Shown: positions 26,110 through 35,501 of the stretch, piece after piece
Position numbering within the stretch: the first letter of the stretch is position 1
Layout: each line of letters begins with the position of its first letter
Origin: Thiolapillus brandeum
GTDB taxonomy: Bacteria; Pseudomonadota; Gammaproteobacteria; Chromatiales; Chromatiaceae
DNA length: 64,000 nt
Reading direction: 5' to 3'
Assembly (NCBI RefSeq): GCF_000828615.1
Contig: NZ_AP012273.1
Location: 992,001 to 1,056,000, forward strand
The notes under the pieces: model-generated
Told to the model about the DNA's origin: nothing
What the model saw: the letters and a program-made list of their open reading frames with translations, nothing else
Database searches by the model: none
Position numbers and translations under genes: made by a program

Positions 26110-27429
26110 ATGATGAACATAAAGAACACATTGCTGGCAGGCCTTATGAGCGCGAGTCTCGGGCTGATGGGCAGCCTGCAGGCCGCAACTTCCCCCGTGG
26201 TGGAACAATCCTTTAGTCCCTACAGGAATGGAGCATCCAGTTACCCGGGACTCAAGGTGGGAATGACCATCGACCAATCGAACGTGGATCAGTTCAAGGA
26301 GATCATCGATCCGGCCACATTCGATTTCATCAAAAAGGGCTGGACATCCATCAAGGTTGGAGAGACCACCTCATTCGATCTGCATCCCAACTATATCAAG
26401 GCGACTGAAGAAGGGATCGGCAAGGTGAAACTCGGGGAAAAATCCGGCCAAATCATCGGCTACGTCGCGGGCAGACCCTTCCCCGAGGAGCCCAACCTGA
26501 ATGATCATCGTGCCGGCGAAAAGCTGGCGTGGAACTATAAGTATGGGTACAACTGGGGTGATAGCGCGGCCATCTACCCCTTCTACTGGAAGTACCGCGA
26601 CTTGGGGAGCGGTAAGCTGGAAAAGACCATCAAGTTCAATTTCCACTTTCTGAACTTCATGCATCGCGTGAATCAGGCTCCAAAGCCTAACATCGAACCC
26701 AACCCGTCGCAGGTGTTCCGGGCCATCTATGTAAAAGTTCTCGAGCCTTTCGATGTGAAAAACACCCAGCTGCTGATTCATCGCTACGAAGATGACCTGA
26801 AGCGCGACAGCGCCTGGCTGTATCTCGGGTTCCAGCGCCGGGTGCGCAGGCTGGCCTCGGGGCAGGTCACCGATTCGTTTCTTGGCTCGGATTTGATGAT
26901 CGAGGACTTCGAGGGCTACAACGGGCGGATCAATGACATGAAGTGGACCTACAAGGGAACCAGGAACATGCTCATGCCGTTCTACAATCACAATGACCTG
27001 AAGCTGGCAGACGAGCCCAGGGAATCCGATGGTTATCAATATGTGGCTATGGGTGACAAGGGAGGATGTTTCCCACAGATTACCTGGCAACTGCGCAAGG
27101 TCTATGTGCTCGAGAACGAACCACGTGACAACAACCATCCGATCAGCAAGCGGATCCACTATGTGGACGCCCAGACCTTTACCCTGCCCCGTACCCTGAT
27201 CTATGACCGGAGTGGCAAGCTGTGGAAGAGCTGGCAGATCGGCCAGGCTCATCCTGATCACCATCTGCCCAAGAACAAGGGCACCGGGGTGTCAGTTGAT
27301 GATTCCTTTAGCATGATCGACGTGCAGGCGATGCACTGCACTACGGGCCAGTTCAAGGGACAGGTGGATCCGGAGCTCAATCCGAAGAAGCTGTTTTCCG
27401 TACAAAATATGCGGGCATCAGGACGCTGA
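26110..27429 (+). CDS. DUF1329 family periplasmic protein
   Basis: A 439-residue exported protein with a signal peptide (cleavage near LQA-ATS, residue 25) and the DUF1329 features, e.g. HPNYIKATEEG near residue 90, HRYEDDLKRDSAWLYLGFQR near residue 225 and TYKGTRNMLMPFYNHN near residue 280. The family fold resembles LolA/LolB-type lipid carriers, so a periplasmic or outer-membrane carrier role is plausible. It is in the same direction and transcript as DUF1302. No catalytic site is evident. Confidence 0.87.
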   Translation: MMNIKNTLLAGLMSASLGLMGSLQAATSPVVEQSFSPYRNGASSYPGLKVGMTIDQSNVDQFKEIIDPATFDFIKKGWTSIKVGETTSFDLHPNYIKATEEGIGKVKLGEKSGQIIGYVAGRPFPEEPNLNDHRAGEKLAWNYKYGYNWGDSAAIYPFYWKYRDLGSGKLEKTIKFNFHFLNFMHRVNQAPKPNIEPNPSQVFRAIYVKVLEPFDVKNTQLLIHRYEDDLKRDSAWLYLGFQRRVRRLASGQVTDSFLGSDLMIEDFEGYNGRINDMKWTYKGTRNMLMPFYNHNDLKLADEPRESDGYQYVAMGDKGGCFPQITWQLRKVYVLENEPRDNNHPISKRIHYVDAQTFTLPRTLIYDRSGKLWKSWQIGQAHPDHHLPKNKGTGVSVDDSFSMIDVQAMHCTTGQFKGQVDPELNPKKLFSVQNMRASGR

Positions 27430-27553
27430 GCAATTTACATTTGTATCGAACCCTTGCCGCCCTTCGGGGCCGCAGGGGGATTTTGCCTGAGGATTTTCGC
27501 AACCAGACGGTTTTTGTTTCCAGAATGTATACTGGTAAGAAAGAGACACAACG

Positions 27554-29227
27554 ATGACGCTTCCATCCATGCAGGATTTGAAGGATAAAATCCTATTCGA
27601 GGATGACAAAGGATGCATCTGGCTGGGCGAGAACCGCATGCTGTTACTGCATGCGGCCTCTTTTGGTGCCTTGCGCAAGGAATTGATCGACAGTATCGGA
27701 TGGGATCGCGCCAGTGCCATGCTGATGCGCATGGGGTTCAATTCCGGAACCGTGGATGCGCAGCTCGCCCGTCAGACACGACCGGAGGCAACCATCGAGG
27801 AGATGTTTGCCGTTGGGCCACAGTTGCACGCACTGGAAGGCATCGTTCATGTCAAGCCGGTGAAATTGGAGCTGGATATCGGGGAGGGGCGCTTCCATGG
27901 CGAATTCATCTGGGAAAACTCGGTAGAGGCAGAGGAACACATCCGCTCCTTTGGTAAGGAGGATCATCCAGTCTGCTGGAATCTTGCCGGCTATGCCTCG
28001 GGGTTTAGCAGTGCGTTCATGCACAAGACCATTCTTTACAAGGAAGTCGAATGTGTTGGCCAGGGTGATGCCTGTTGCCGAATCGTCGGCAAGCCGATAG
28101 AGGAATGGGATCGCGCGGATGAAATCCATCGCATGCTGGTCACCGATTCCATGAGTGAGACCATCGAGTTGCTGCGCGATGAGCTCGATGAGCTGAAATC
28201 TTCCTGTCGGGAGGTGGCCAATCCCGAGAACATCATCGGTGATTCGCCTGCCATGCAGGAGGCTCTGAAACTGCTCCGGGTGGCGGCAGAGTCCGATGTC
28301 ACGGTCTTGATGTTGGGCGAGACCGGGGTCGGAAAGGAAGTGTTCAGTAATGCGCTGCAGCAGATGTCCAAACGGCATGAAAAGCCCTTTGTAGCGGTCA
28401 ACTGTGCGGCCCTTCCCAAGGATCTCGTCGAGGCGGAATTGTTCGGTGTCGAGAAAGGCGCCTTCACCGGCGCCGAAAAGTCCCGGCCCGGCCGGTTCGA
28501 GCGTGCCGACGGCGGGGTACTGTTTCTGGACGAGATCGGTGAGCTGAGTGAGCGGGCGCAGGCGAAGCTGCTGCGGGTGCTGCAAACCGGTGAGGTGGAG
28601 CGGGTTGGCGGCACCAATGTAAGAAAAGTGGATGTCCGTCTGATTGCCGCGACCAACAAGGATCTCGGGGAGATGGTGTCAGAAAGCCGTTTCCGCGCCG
28701 ACCTGTTCTATCGATTGAATATATTCCCGATCACCATTCCCCCCTTGCGCGAGCGTCTGGAAGATCTGCCCAAGCTGGTGGAGAAGTTCATTACCCGGAA
28801 CAATGCCAAGCACGGCAAACAAGTGATGGGTGCGACGGATCTGGTGATGGACTGGTTTCGACGCCATCCCTGGCCGGGCAACATTCGGGAGCTCGAGAAC
28901 GTTATCGAGCGAGGTGTGCTGTTGGCGCCCAATGGCAAATGCATTGATACGACTCACCTGTTTCCCTGTATGGAGCCAGACGAGCCATCCGGTGGAACCG
29001 GTCTATCTTCGAGTGGAGCCTTGGTCGATAAGCAAGATACTGGTGTATCCCCACTGGATGCACTGATCGGGGAGGGCTTGTCCCTGGACCAGATCGAACA
29101 GTTGTTGATGGAGCGGGTCTTGCAGGAGACAGAAGGTAATGTCTCGGCGGCGGCGCGGCTGTTACAAGTCGGCGACGCACAATTTCGCTACCGCATGAAA
29201 AAGCACGGCATTACGAAAGGTGATTAG
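27554..29227 (+). CDS. dmpR: Sigma-54 activator of the XylR/DmpR/TbuT family
   Basis: A 557-residue aromatic-responsive enhancer-binding protein. Domains: XylR_N effector domain (about 10-115), V4R domain (about 130-190, with GQGDACCRI), AAA+ domain with Walker A GETGVGKE (near 256) and GAFTGAEKS (the sigma-54 contact loop, near 302), and a C-terminal Fis-type helix-turn-helix (NVSAAARLLQVG). It probably activates the phenol/toluene operons, whose sigma-54 promoter would lie upstream of this window; I found no convincing -24/-12 promoter inside it. Effector identity (phenol or toluene) is not readable. Confidence 0.92.
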   Translation: MTLPSMQDLKDKILFEDDKGCIWLGENRMLLLHAASFGALRKELIDSIGWDRASAMLMRMGFNSGTVDAQLARQTRPEATIEEMFAVGPQLHALEGIVHVKPVKLELDIGEGRFHGEFIWENSVEAEEHIRSFGKEDHPVCWNLAGYASGFSSAFMHKTILYKEVECVGQGDACCRIVGKPIEEWDRADEIHRMLVTDSMSETIELLRDELDELKSSCREVANPENIIGDSPAMQEALKLLRVAAESDVTVLMLGETGVGKEVFSNALQQMSKRHEKPFVAVNCAALPKDLVEAELFGVEKGAFTGAEKSRPGRFERADGGVLFLDEIGELSERAQAKLLRVLQTGEVERVGGTNVRKVDVRLIAATNKDLGEMVSESRFRADLFYRLNIFPITIPPLRERLEDLPKLVEKFITRNNAKHGKQVMGATDLVMDWFRRHPWPGNIRELENVIERGVLLAPNGKCIDTTHLFPCMEPDEPSGGTGLSSSGALVDKQDTGVSPLDALIGEGLSLDQIEQLLMERVLQETEGNVSAAARLLQVGDAQFRYRMKKHGITKGD

Positions 29228-29425
29228 GTACGAGCCTCAGTAAATCGTCAGGTCATGGGCGGACATTGGAGTGACACGCCATGAATACCTCCCTGTAGGC
29301 TCGACGGTCTATCCAGCATCTACCCATGCCCCAGATGTCGGACCTGCCGAGCTTTGTCACGAATCACTTTACGAAATAGCCGGAACCTTGTGGCCCGGCA
29401 ATCAGGTTTTTAATGGAGGATATTG

Positions 29426-30220
29426 ATGGATCTTGGAATCCGGGGGAAGAGGGCCTTGGTCACCGGCTCGACCAAGGGTATCGGCTTTGCCACCGCGGTG
29501 GGGTTGGCCCTTGAAGGCTGTCAGGTTTGGGTGAACGGTCGCAGCCAGGCGTCTGTGGATGAGGCATTGGTGCGTCTCCGCAAAGCCGTGCCAGAGGGAG
29601 CGGTGCACGGTGTCGTGGCGGATCTGGGTACGACCCAGGGCTGCGCGAAGATGATCGAGTCGGTGCCGGAAGTCGATATCCTGGTCAACAACCTGGGCAT
29701 CTTCGAACCCAAACCCTTTGCTGAAATCCCGGATGCAGATTGGTTTCGACTTTTCGAGGTCAATGTAATGAGCGGCGTTCGACTTTCGCGTCACTATCTC
29801 CCACAGATGTTGGAAAAGGACTGGGGGCGGATTGTGTTCGTGTCCAGTGAGTCGGCCGTGCAGATCCCCGAAGAGATGATCCATTACGGTATGACCAAGA
29901 CTGCCCAGGTCGCTGTGGCGCGGGGACTGGCAGAGATGACGCGGGGCACAGGAGTCACAGTCAATACCGTGTTGCCAGGACCTAGCCGGTCTGAGGGGGT
30001 CGAGACCTTCGTACAACGAATCGCCGACCAGCAGGGGATCTCCTTCGGTGAAATGGAACGCCGTTTTTTCTCTGAAGTGCGCCCGAGTTCCTTGCTACAG
30101 CGATTTGCAACGCCGCAGGAAGACGCCAACATGATCGTCTATCTGTGCAGCCAGTGCGCCTCTGCCACCAACGGTGCGCCCGTGCGCGTTGAAGGTGGTG
30201 TCATCAAGGCGGCCTTATAG
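29426..30220 (+). CDS. Short-chain dehydrogenase/reductase (classical)
   Basis: A 264-residue SDR with the full classical set: TGSTKGIG (residues 14-21), NNLG in place of NNAG, SSES serine segment, and YGMTK for YxxxK. ATG 29426 follows GGAGG at 29415-29419. Substrate is unknown; in this neighbourhood it may oxidise an alcohol or cis-diol from side-chain or ring attack. It lies 198 bp after the activator gene; the gap holds nothing recognised beyond a short CCTGTAGGCTC motif that recurs near 32285. Confidence 0.88.
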   Translation: MDLGIRGKRALVTGSTKGIGFATAVGLALEGCQVWVNGRSQASVDEALVRLRKAVPEGAVHGVVADLGTTQGCAKMIESVPEVDILVNNLGIFEPKPFAEIPDADWFRLFEVNVMSGVRLSRHYLPQMLEKDWGRIVFVSSESAVQIPEEMIHYGMTKTAQVAVARGLAEMTRGTGVTVNTVLPGPSRSEGVETFVQRIADQQGISFGEMERRFFSEVRPSSLLQRFATPQEDANMIVYLCSQCASATNGAPVRVEGGVIKAAL

Positions 30221-30319
30221 TACCGTCTTCCGGGCGAGCTCTATTGCGCACGCCTGTCGGTCATCATGGTTCGAAGATCTGACGGATTCGCCGACAAACC
30301 CGAAAGTGAGAGCACAAAG

Positions 30320-31348
30320 ATGTACCTGAAAAGAATAAGCGTACTGGATCAATCACCCATTCACGATGGCAAGGGCGAATCTTCCGGCTTGCACGACACC
30401 CTGGAACTGGCGCGGTTGTGCGACCAGGCGGGCTATCACCGCTACTGGTGCGCCGAGCACCATGCCACTCCGGGCTATGCCTCACCTTGCCCGGAGATGA
30501 TGGCGGCGCATGTGGCCTGTGCCACCGAACGGTTGCGTGTTGGTACGGGTGGGGTGATGTTGACCCATTACAGCCCCTTCAAGGTCGCAGAAGCCTTTCG
30601 CGTGCTGAATGCCTTGCATCCTGGGCGCATCGATTTGGGGATTGGCCGCGCCCCGGGTGGCAACGAACAGGCCCATGCCGCGCTCGCGGCGCCACGCCAG
30701 ATCATTCCACATGAACACTATCCACAACAGGCCACCGAATTGATCGGCTATCTGCACGGCACCCTGCCGGTGGAGCATCCCTTTGGCACGGTGCCGGTAG
30801 AGCCGGCAGATGGCGGTGCGCCGGATGTGTGGATGTTGGGGTCTTCCGGTGGCAGCTCGGAACTGGCCGGGCAACTGGGGGCCGGGTTCGCTCTGGCACT
30901 GTTCATCGGCACGCATGAACGCAGCCGTGCCATCGTCGAGGCCTACCGGCGTGCCTTTCGTCCCGTGGCCGGGATGGCCGGGCCTCAGGCACTCGTGGCC
31001 GTGGCAGCCATTGCTGCCGACTCCCGGGAGGAGGCGGAGTACATCGCCGCCAGCCACGTCTATTGGAAAGTGCAGGCCTTTCGGCACGGGCGGCGTGATC
31101 CGCTCCATCCCCCGAAGAAGGCGCTGGAACTGCGGGCGAAGCTGTCGGTTTCCGACCAGGCCTACTATGACCAGACCCTGTCCACTTATGTATTGGGTAC
31201 GCCGGACCATTGCCTGGAGATGATTGATTCGATTGCCCATGACTATGGCGTCGAGGAAGTCATGGTGGTCAATGTGACCCATGGATTTGCGGAGCGGAAA
31301 CGAAGCTATCAGAGCCTGGCGGAAATGATGAACCAGGCTTCCCGGTAA
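30320..31348 (+). CDS. Luciferase-like flavin-dependent monooxygenase (LLM class)
   Basis: A 342-residue TIM-barrel flavin oxidoreductase of the MsnO8/LLM type, using FMNH2 supplied by a separate reductase. Marks are LDQSPI near residue 9, RYWCAEHHATPGYASP near residue 40, GTGGVMLTHYSPFKVAEAFR near residue 76, RIDLGIGRAPGG near residue 105 and the WMLGSSGGS segment. The ATG at 30320 matches the family start; an upstream in-frame ATG at 30266 lacks similarity. No flavin reductase gene is adjacent. Substrate is unknown. Confidence 0.87.
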   Translation: MYLKRISVLDQSPIHDGKGESSGLHDTLELARLCDQAGYHRYWCAEHHATPGYASPCPEMMAAHVACATERLRVGTGGVMLTHYSPFKVAEAFRVLNALHPGRIDLGIGRAPGGNEQAHAALAAPRQIIPHEHYPQQATELIGYLHGTLPVEHPFGTVPVEPADGGAPDVWMLGSSGGSSELAGQLGAGFALALFIGTHERSRAIVEAYRRAFRPVAGMAGPQALVAVAAIAADSREEAEYIAASHVYWKVQAFRHGRRDPLHPPKKALELRAKLSVSDQAYYDQTLSTYVLGTPDHCLEMIDSIAHDYGVEEVMVVNVTHGFAERKRSYQSLAEMMNQASR

Positions 31349-31355
31349 CCGCATC

Positions 31356-32234
31356 ATGTACGCGGTTCTTCTTGTCGTCGTGCCGGTCTTTTTTGTAGCC
31401 CTGAGCGGTTATGCCTACGGAAGGTGGATCAGTACCCGAATCGACGAGGTCAATCGCATCAACCTGGATCTCTTTGTGCCGGCATTGTTGATCTATGTGC
31501 TTTCGGAGAAATTGGGCAAGACCTCGGGGGCAATGGAAATGCTGCTTGCGGGCTCTCTGGTGATAGCCGGATCCGGGGTGGTTGCTGCCATCGCGGGCCG
31601 TTGGCTGAAAATGGATTTCAAGACTCTCGGTCCGCCCTTGATGTTCAACAACTCAGCGAACCTGGGATTCCCGCTGGCGGTGTTGGCCTTTGGCGATGAA
31701 ATCCTGCCGTACTCCGTGGTCCTGTTTCTGGTGCAGGCGATCAGCATGTTCACCTTTGGCTTCATGATCTACGAGCGTCGTTTTGCGTTGGGGCAGCTCA
31801 TCAGAAATCCAATCATTATTGCCATGTCCGTGGGGCTGGTCTGCTATGCCTGGGATTTACACGCCCCCGCGATGTTGCTGCCAGGGCTGAAAATGCTCAG
31901 TGAGGTCGCCATCCCCTTGACCCTGGTCACCCTGGGCGTCAAGCTGGCCGAAGCCGATTGGTCGCATTGGCGAGACGGTCTGGTGGGGGCGGTCCTGCGA
32001 CCCCTGGGCGGGCTGCCCTTTGGGTTGCTGGCCGTCTGGCTCATCCCAATGTCTGATGCGCTGAAGCCTTTGGTGGTTCTTTTTTCGGTCCTGCCGCCAG
32101 CGGTACTCAACGCCCCTCTGGCAGCGCGCTATGGACAGGAGCCGGAAAAGGTCGCCTCGATGGTCATGGTGGGCAATCTCCTGACCGTCCTCTATATGCC
32201 GGTGGTGCTGTTCTTTCTTCTGATGCCCTCCTGA
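31356..32234 (+). CDS. AEC (auxin efflux carrier) family transporter
   Basis: A 292-residue membrane protein with about 10 TM segments split into two five-helix halves, as in the AEC family (malonate/auxin-type carriers). The first half contains NLDLFVPALLIYVL and MFNNSANLGFPLAVLAFG, the crossover segment of this family. It starts 8 bp after the monooxygenase gene and is probably cotranscribed. Likely substrates are small organic acids; direction is not predictable. Confidence 0.88.
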   Translation: MYAVLLVVVPVFFVALSGYAYGRWISTRIDEVNRINLDLFVPALLIYVLSEKLGKTSGAMEMLLAGSLVIAGSGVVAAIAGRWLKMDFKTLGPPLMFNNSANLGFPLAVLAFGDEILPYSVVLFLVQAISMFTFGFMIYERRFALGQLIRNPIIIAMSVGLVCYAWDLHAPAMLLPGLKMLSEVAIPLTLVTLGVKLAEADWSHWRDGLVGAVLRPLGGLPFGLLAVWLIPMSDALKPLVVLFSVLPPAVLNAPLAARYGQEPEKVASMVMVGNLLTVLYMPVVLFFLLMPS

Positions 32235-32295
32235 GCCACCCGGCACGGGTAGAGGGTGCCAGTCCAGGATGATGTCATCTAACCTGTAGGCTCTA

Positions 32296-32315
32296 CGACG
32301 GCATCTCTGCCGTCG
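32296..32315. terminator. Hairpin between convergent AEC and dld genes
   Basis: CGACGGCA-TCTC-TGCCGTCG is a perfect 8-bp stem with a 4-nt loop in the 150-bp space between convergent genes. No clear T-run follows on either strand, so it is at best a weak terminator. Confidence 0.45.
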
Positions 32316-32384
32316 AAGTTTCCCAGTCAGCCACCCATTCCACTTTTCAAGTGCTTACGGATTCAGATGACGGGGTCCCGGATG

Positions 32385-34097
32385 TCAGTCCGCATAATAT
32401 TTGTACTTCGACATCTTCCCGACCCCGGCATTGAAGCTGTTGGTCGGGTCCAACTGCCGGTAGAAGTCGGCCAGCACCGGTTCGGCTTCATAGACATGAC
32501 CGACATTGTGTTCGGCGGGATACTTCGCCCCTTTCTCATCCAATAGTGCCATGATCCTGCGCTTCAGTTCTTCAGCATCTAGGCCCTTTTTGACCACGAA
32601 GTCCCAATGGAAGACCATGCAGAAAAAATGGGCCAGACAGTAGGGAGCGGCGAGTTGCTCCAGTAGTTCGGGCGGTAACAGTTCATGCCAGTCCTCACTG
32701 TTACGGGGCAGCGCCACGTCCAGCGGCATGATTTCGCCAACGATTCCGGCGTGCATCGTGGCATAACGGGCCGTGGCGCCACCGGCCACGAAACGATGCA
32801 GCAGGGCAGATTCCCCCTCCTTTGACGTACATTTGAACCAGCCGGTTGATTGCCCGGAGGGTGAACGGGAGGGTTCGCCGAAATTTTCCCGCAGAAACTG
32901 TTGGGTGGCCTCAATGGTGGCATCAGTGCACTTGAGAATCAGAAAGTGCTCGAAGCATTTACGATAGGCCCGGATGCTGCGGGGCAGGTGCTCGGGCAAG
33001 AGGCGGCTGGCATACTGAAGCAGCTTGTCGGGCAGACGCGTCGGCAGGAAGCCCATCGAAGAACACAGCCCATCCAGCCAGGACTTCACTGCCAACAGAC
33101 GGGGTAGGGCCCTGGCGCCCAGCAGGCGTATCAGCAGGTAGCTATCCTTGCAGTAGCGATGCGCCCCGTCGAAATAGCTGGCGTGCATGTATTCCGCCAT
33201 CTCCGGCAGGTCTTCGAATTGGCTCAGCATGCGTTTTCGCAGCCGGGTGAAATCGTCGGGCTGATTGGTTCCGATGAAAAAGACCTGTTCACGTTCCGGC
33301 AGAGGGAAGGTGTCCAGCCTTACCGCGAACACAGCGAGTTTCCCCGCACAGCCACTGGCTTCGTGGAGGCGCCGCGGATCGGCATTGAAGCGAGCGGGGG
33401 TAGTGGCGTGGATGTCCCGCACGCGGATGCTGTATTCATGATCTGACGCCATGCCCCGGCCATCCCATACATCTCGTGCATCGAGATTGGCCTGATCGAG
33501 ATTGGAGAGTATCTCTTCAGGGGATTCTCCCAGATCCAGTCCGAGATGGTTCACCAGTGTCAGCTGCCCGGCGGCATCCAGTTGGGCATACAGGGCGAGT
33601 TCCGAATAGGAGGGACCCCGGTTAAGCAGATTGCCGCCGGAGTTGTTGCATACCCCCCCGATCACCGATGCGCCGATACAGGAAGAACCAATGACCGAAT
33701 GGGGACCCCGCCGCATGGGACGGAGTGCGTCCTCCAGCTGGGTCAGTGTAGTGCCGGCGCAGGCGATGACCTGTCGGCCGCCACGGAGCAGGCCCAACCT
33801 ATTCAATCGCCGGGTGCTGATGATGACCACGTCTCGGTCATAGTCGTTACCATAGGGCGTGGAGCCGCCATTCAAACCGGTATTGGCCGCCTGCAGGATG
33901 ATGATCTTGTCGAACCTGATGCAGAGCTTGAGTGTCTCCCACAGTTCCATTGCCGAGTGGGGGAGGACCACCGCATTTACCTTGCCTTCACCGATCCGGA
34001 TGCCGCATCGATAACGCAAGGTCTTTCTGTCACTCGTCAGAACCTGTCGGGAAGACAGAAGCTGTCGCAAGGCATCGATGAAGGAGCGATGATTCAT
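32385..34097 (-). CDS. dld: Quinone-dependent D-lactate dehydrogenase
   Basis: A 570-residue FAD enzyme at the inner membrane that oxidises D-lactate to pyruvate and feeds the quinone pool. It aligns along its length with E. coli Dld: LQAANTGLNGGSTPYGNDYD near residue 68, PHSVIGSSCIGASVIGG near residue 132, AKYPAEHNVGHVYEA near residue 525. ATG 34097 matches the family start; a TTG at 34172 in frame would add 25 residues. The gene is convergent with the catabolic island and ends the recognisable functional genes on that side. Confidence 0.92.
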   Translation of the reverse strand: MNHRSFIDALRQLLSSRQVLTSDRKTLRYRCGIRIGEGKVNAVVLPHSAMELWETLKLCIRFDKIIILQAANTGLNGGSTPYGNDYDRDVVIISTRRLNRLGLLRGGRQVIACAGTTLTQLEDALRPMRRGPHSVIGSSCIGASVIGGVCNNSGGNLLNRGPSYSELALYAQLDAAGQLTLVNHLGLDLGESPEEILSNLDQANLDARDVWDGRGMASDHEYSIRVRDIHATTPARFNADPRRLHEASGCAGKLAVFAVRLDTFPLPEREQVFFIGTNQPDDFTRLRKRMLSQFEDLPEMAEYMHASYFDGAHRYCKDSYLLIRLLGARALPRLLAVKSWLDGLCSSMGFLPTRLPDKLLQYASRLLPEHLPRSIRAYRKCFEHFLILKCTDATIEATQQFLRENFGEPSRSPSGQSTGWFKCTSKEGESALLHRFVAGGATARYATMHAGIVGEIMPLDVALPRNSEDWHELLPPELLEQLAAPYCLAHFFCMVFHWDFVVKKGLDAEELKRRIMALLDEKGAKYPAEHNVGHVYEAEPVLADFYRQLDPTNSFNAGVGKMSKYKYYAD

Positions 34098-34467
34098 GGG
34101 CTGGAAGGGAAGGGGTGATTTGCGGTTTGCCTTAGAAGACTCACAGTATAGCGAGTGATCCGGATGCGACAACCCTCTGGCCCCAACCGCAGGACAATCC
34201 GCACACCGCCTTTGCCGGGATCACGGCGCTGGGGTGCAAAATCGGTCCGCAGCGCATGAGCAGGCCTTCCTGTGGCGTGGCGTCAAGGAGGCCGCTTAAG
34301 TGAATATGGCGAGCTGGCGGCTTTCCAATGACAGCCTGCGTAAGGTCAATCGGTGTTTGGTAAAGGCTGCGGGTATTCTGTGGGATGTTGAAGACGGGTA
34401 ATTTCCCCGAAAAATAGCCGACATCAAAAGTGGAATTTTCTCACAATAGAGCAAGAGGAGATTCTGT

Positions 34468-34708
34468 ATGAAAAGATCGAAATACACTGACAGCCTGATT
34501 CTTACCCCTGAGGCAAGCCGAGGCTGGCACATCAGTTTCGGTTCTATGCTGGGAACACGGCATGAGCAGCGCGACTTTTTACAAATGGCGGGCTAAATTT
34601 GGCAGCATGGAAGCCTTGATGATGAAGCGAATGAAGGAGTTGGAAGAGGAAAACCGGCGTCTGAAAAAGAAGTATGCCGAGAAGCGACTGAAGGCTAAGA
34701 TTGTCTAG
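34468..34708 (+). pseudogene. IS3-family OrfA, frameshifted fragment
   Basis: It opens as MKRSKYTDS behind AGGAG, then loses frame. A second frame resumes with HGMSSATFYKWRAKFGSME and RMKELEEENRRLKKKYAE, the standard IS3 OrfA helix-turn-helix and leucine-zipper segments, ending at TAG 34706. The middle helix-turn-helix part is scrambled and no OrfB follows. It is a dead remnant. The preceding 34173-34467 holds no gene; a stretch near 34220 weakly resembles another IS3 OrfA. Confidence 0.8.
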
Positions 34709-34994
34709 GAAGCCCTTTGTCTTCGGGTTCAGCTTGATCCACTTTGAAGCCTAGTTCGATCTGCCAGCGGGATTTATAGATCTTGACGATGGCGCTGTTG
34801 GCTGCTTTGGCACTGGTCAGCTCAATGGTTTGATCGCTGGTCAATCCTTGGGATTTTCGGGCACTCCGGCGTTCATAGGAAGTGTGACTAACATCTTTGC
34901 ATTTCCATTGCCGCACTGGCTTGATCTGCTGTGCGTACCCAAGTTGCTCCCACGGACCGGGGGACGGGATGTTTTCGGGGATGTCAAACAGCAT
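34695..34994 (-). pseudogene. IS4-family transposase C-terminal fragment
   Basis: On the minus strand the frame contains SAIVKIYKSRWQIELGFK, the Y-x2-R-x3-E signature region of IS4-type transposases, followed by DQAEPEDKGL where KWIKQNLKIK-like sequence is expected. Only about 60 residues have transposase similarity. It abuts the IS3 fragment and IS21 end sequences. Confidence 0.7.
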
Positions 34995-34995
34995 C

Positions 34996-35038
34996 CAAAA
35001 TTGACCAGGTATCAGCGTGCAATTTTGACCAGGTTATG
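34996..35038. repeat. IS21-type terminal repeats
   Basis: Two copies of an (A)ATT(TT)GACCAGGT unit, AAATTGACCAGGTAT and AATTTTGACCAGGTTAT, lie next to the istB remnant. Multiple short repeats of this kind mark IS21-family ends. Confidence 0.6.
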
Positions 35039-35499
35039 AGGCCTGATTTCGGTGTTTGAACCGGTAGGATTCATTGCCGGTTTCTATGATCTCACAGTGA
35101 TGGGTGATGCGATCGAGCATAGCAGTGGTCATCTTGGCATCGGTAAAGACCTGCACCCATTCGGAGAAGGACAGATTGGTGGTGATGATCAGGCTGGTGC
35201 GTTCATAGAGCTGGCTGACCAGGTGGAACAGCAATTTCAGTTGCTTGAGAGCGGGGATCAGTTCACTGGCCATGATGCCCCTCCCGCAGGCCGTCATAGC
35301 GGCTACAGTTGGCTTGTGGCTCCTGTTGCAGGCGCAGGTGGCCGGGAACCGGATTTTCCCTGACCGGTTGCGGTTCTTTGAGCCGGTTGACATGGTTGAG
35401 CACCACAGCGGCATTGAGGGTCTTGTGCTTCAGAGCCAGCTCACAGGCGACGCTCGCTGCGAGCCATGGAGAGCGTAGCGAAGGCGAGTAGTCCCCCAT
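35034..35499 (-). pseudogene. IS21-family istA/istB remnant
   Basis: Reading leftward from 35499, one frame gives the end of an IstA-like transposase ([19 protein letters not shown], then [17 protein letters not shown]). A second frame to 35034 gives the C-terminus of the IstB helper ATPase ([37 protein letters not shown]). The N-terminal ATPase part of istB is deleted, so this is an internally deleted element. Its upstream side is cut by the IS1111-type insertion. Confidence 0.75.
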
Positions 35500-35501
35500 A
35501 T

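Noticed and set aside
1-34000. Sigma-54 (-24/-12) promoters expected for a DmpR/XylR target
   Set aside because: I scanned the gene gaps for TGGCA-N6-TTGC-like sites and found none that keep both GG and GC at the right spacing; the target promoter is probably left of the window.
34180-34310. Possible further IS3 OrfA fragment
   Set aside because: Only about 12 residues (AGITALGCKIG) resemble the family; too little to call.
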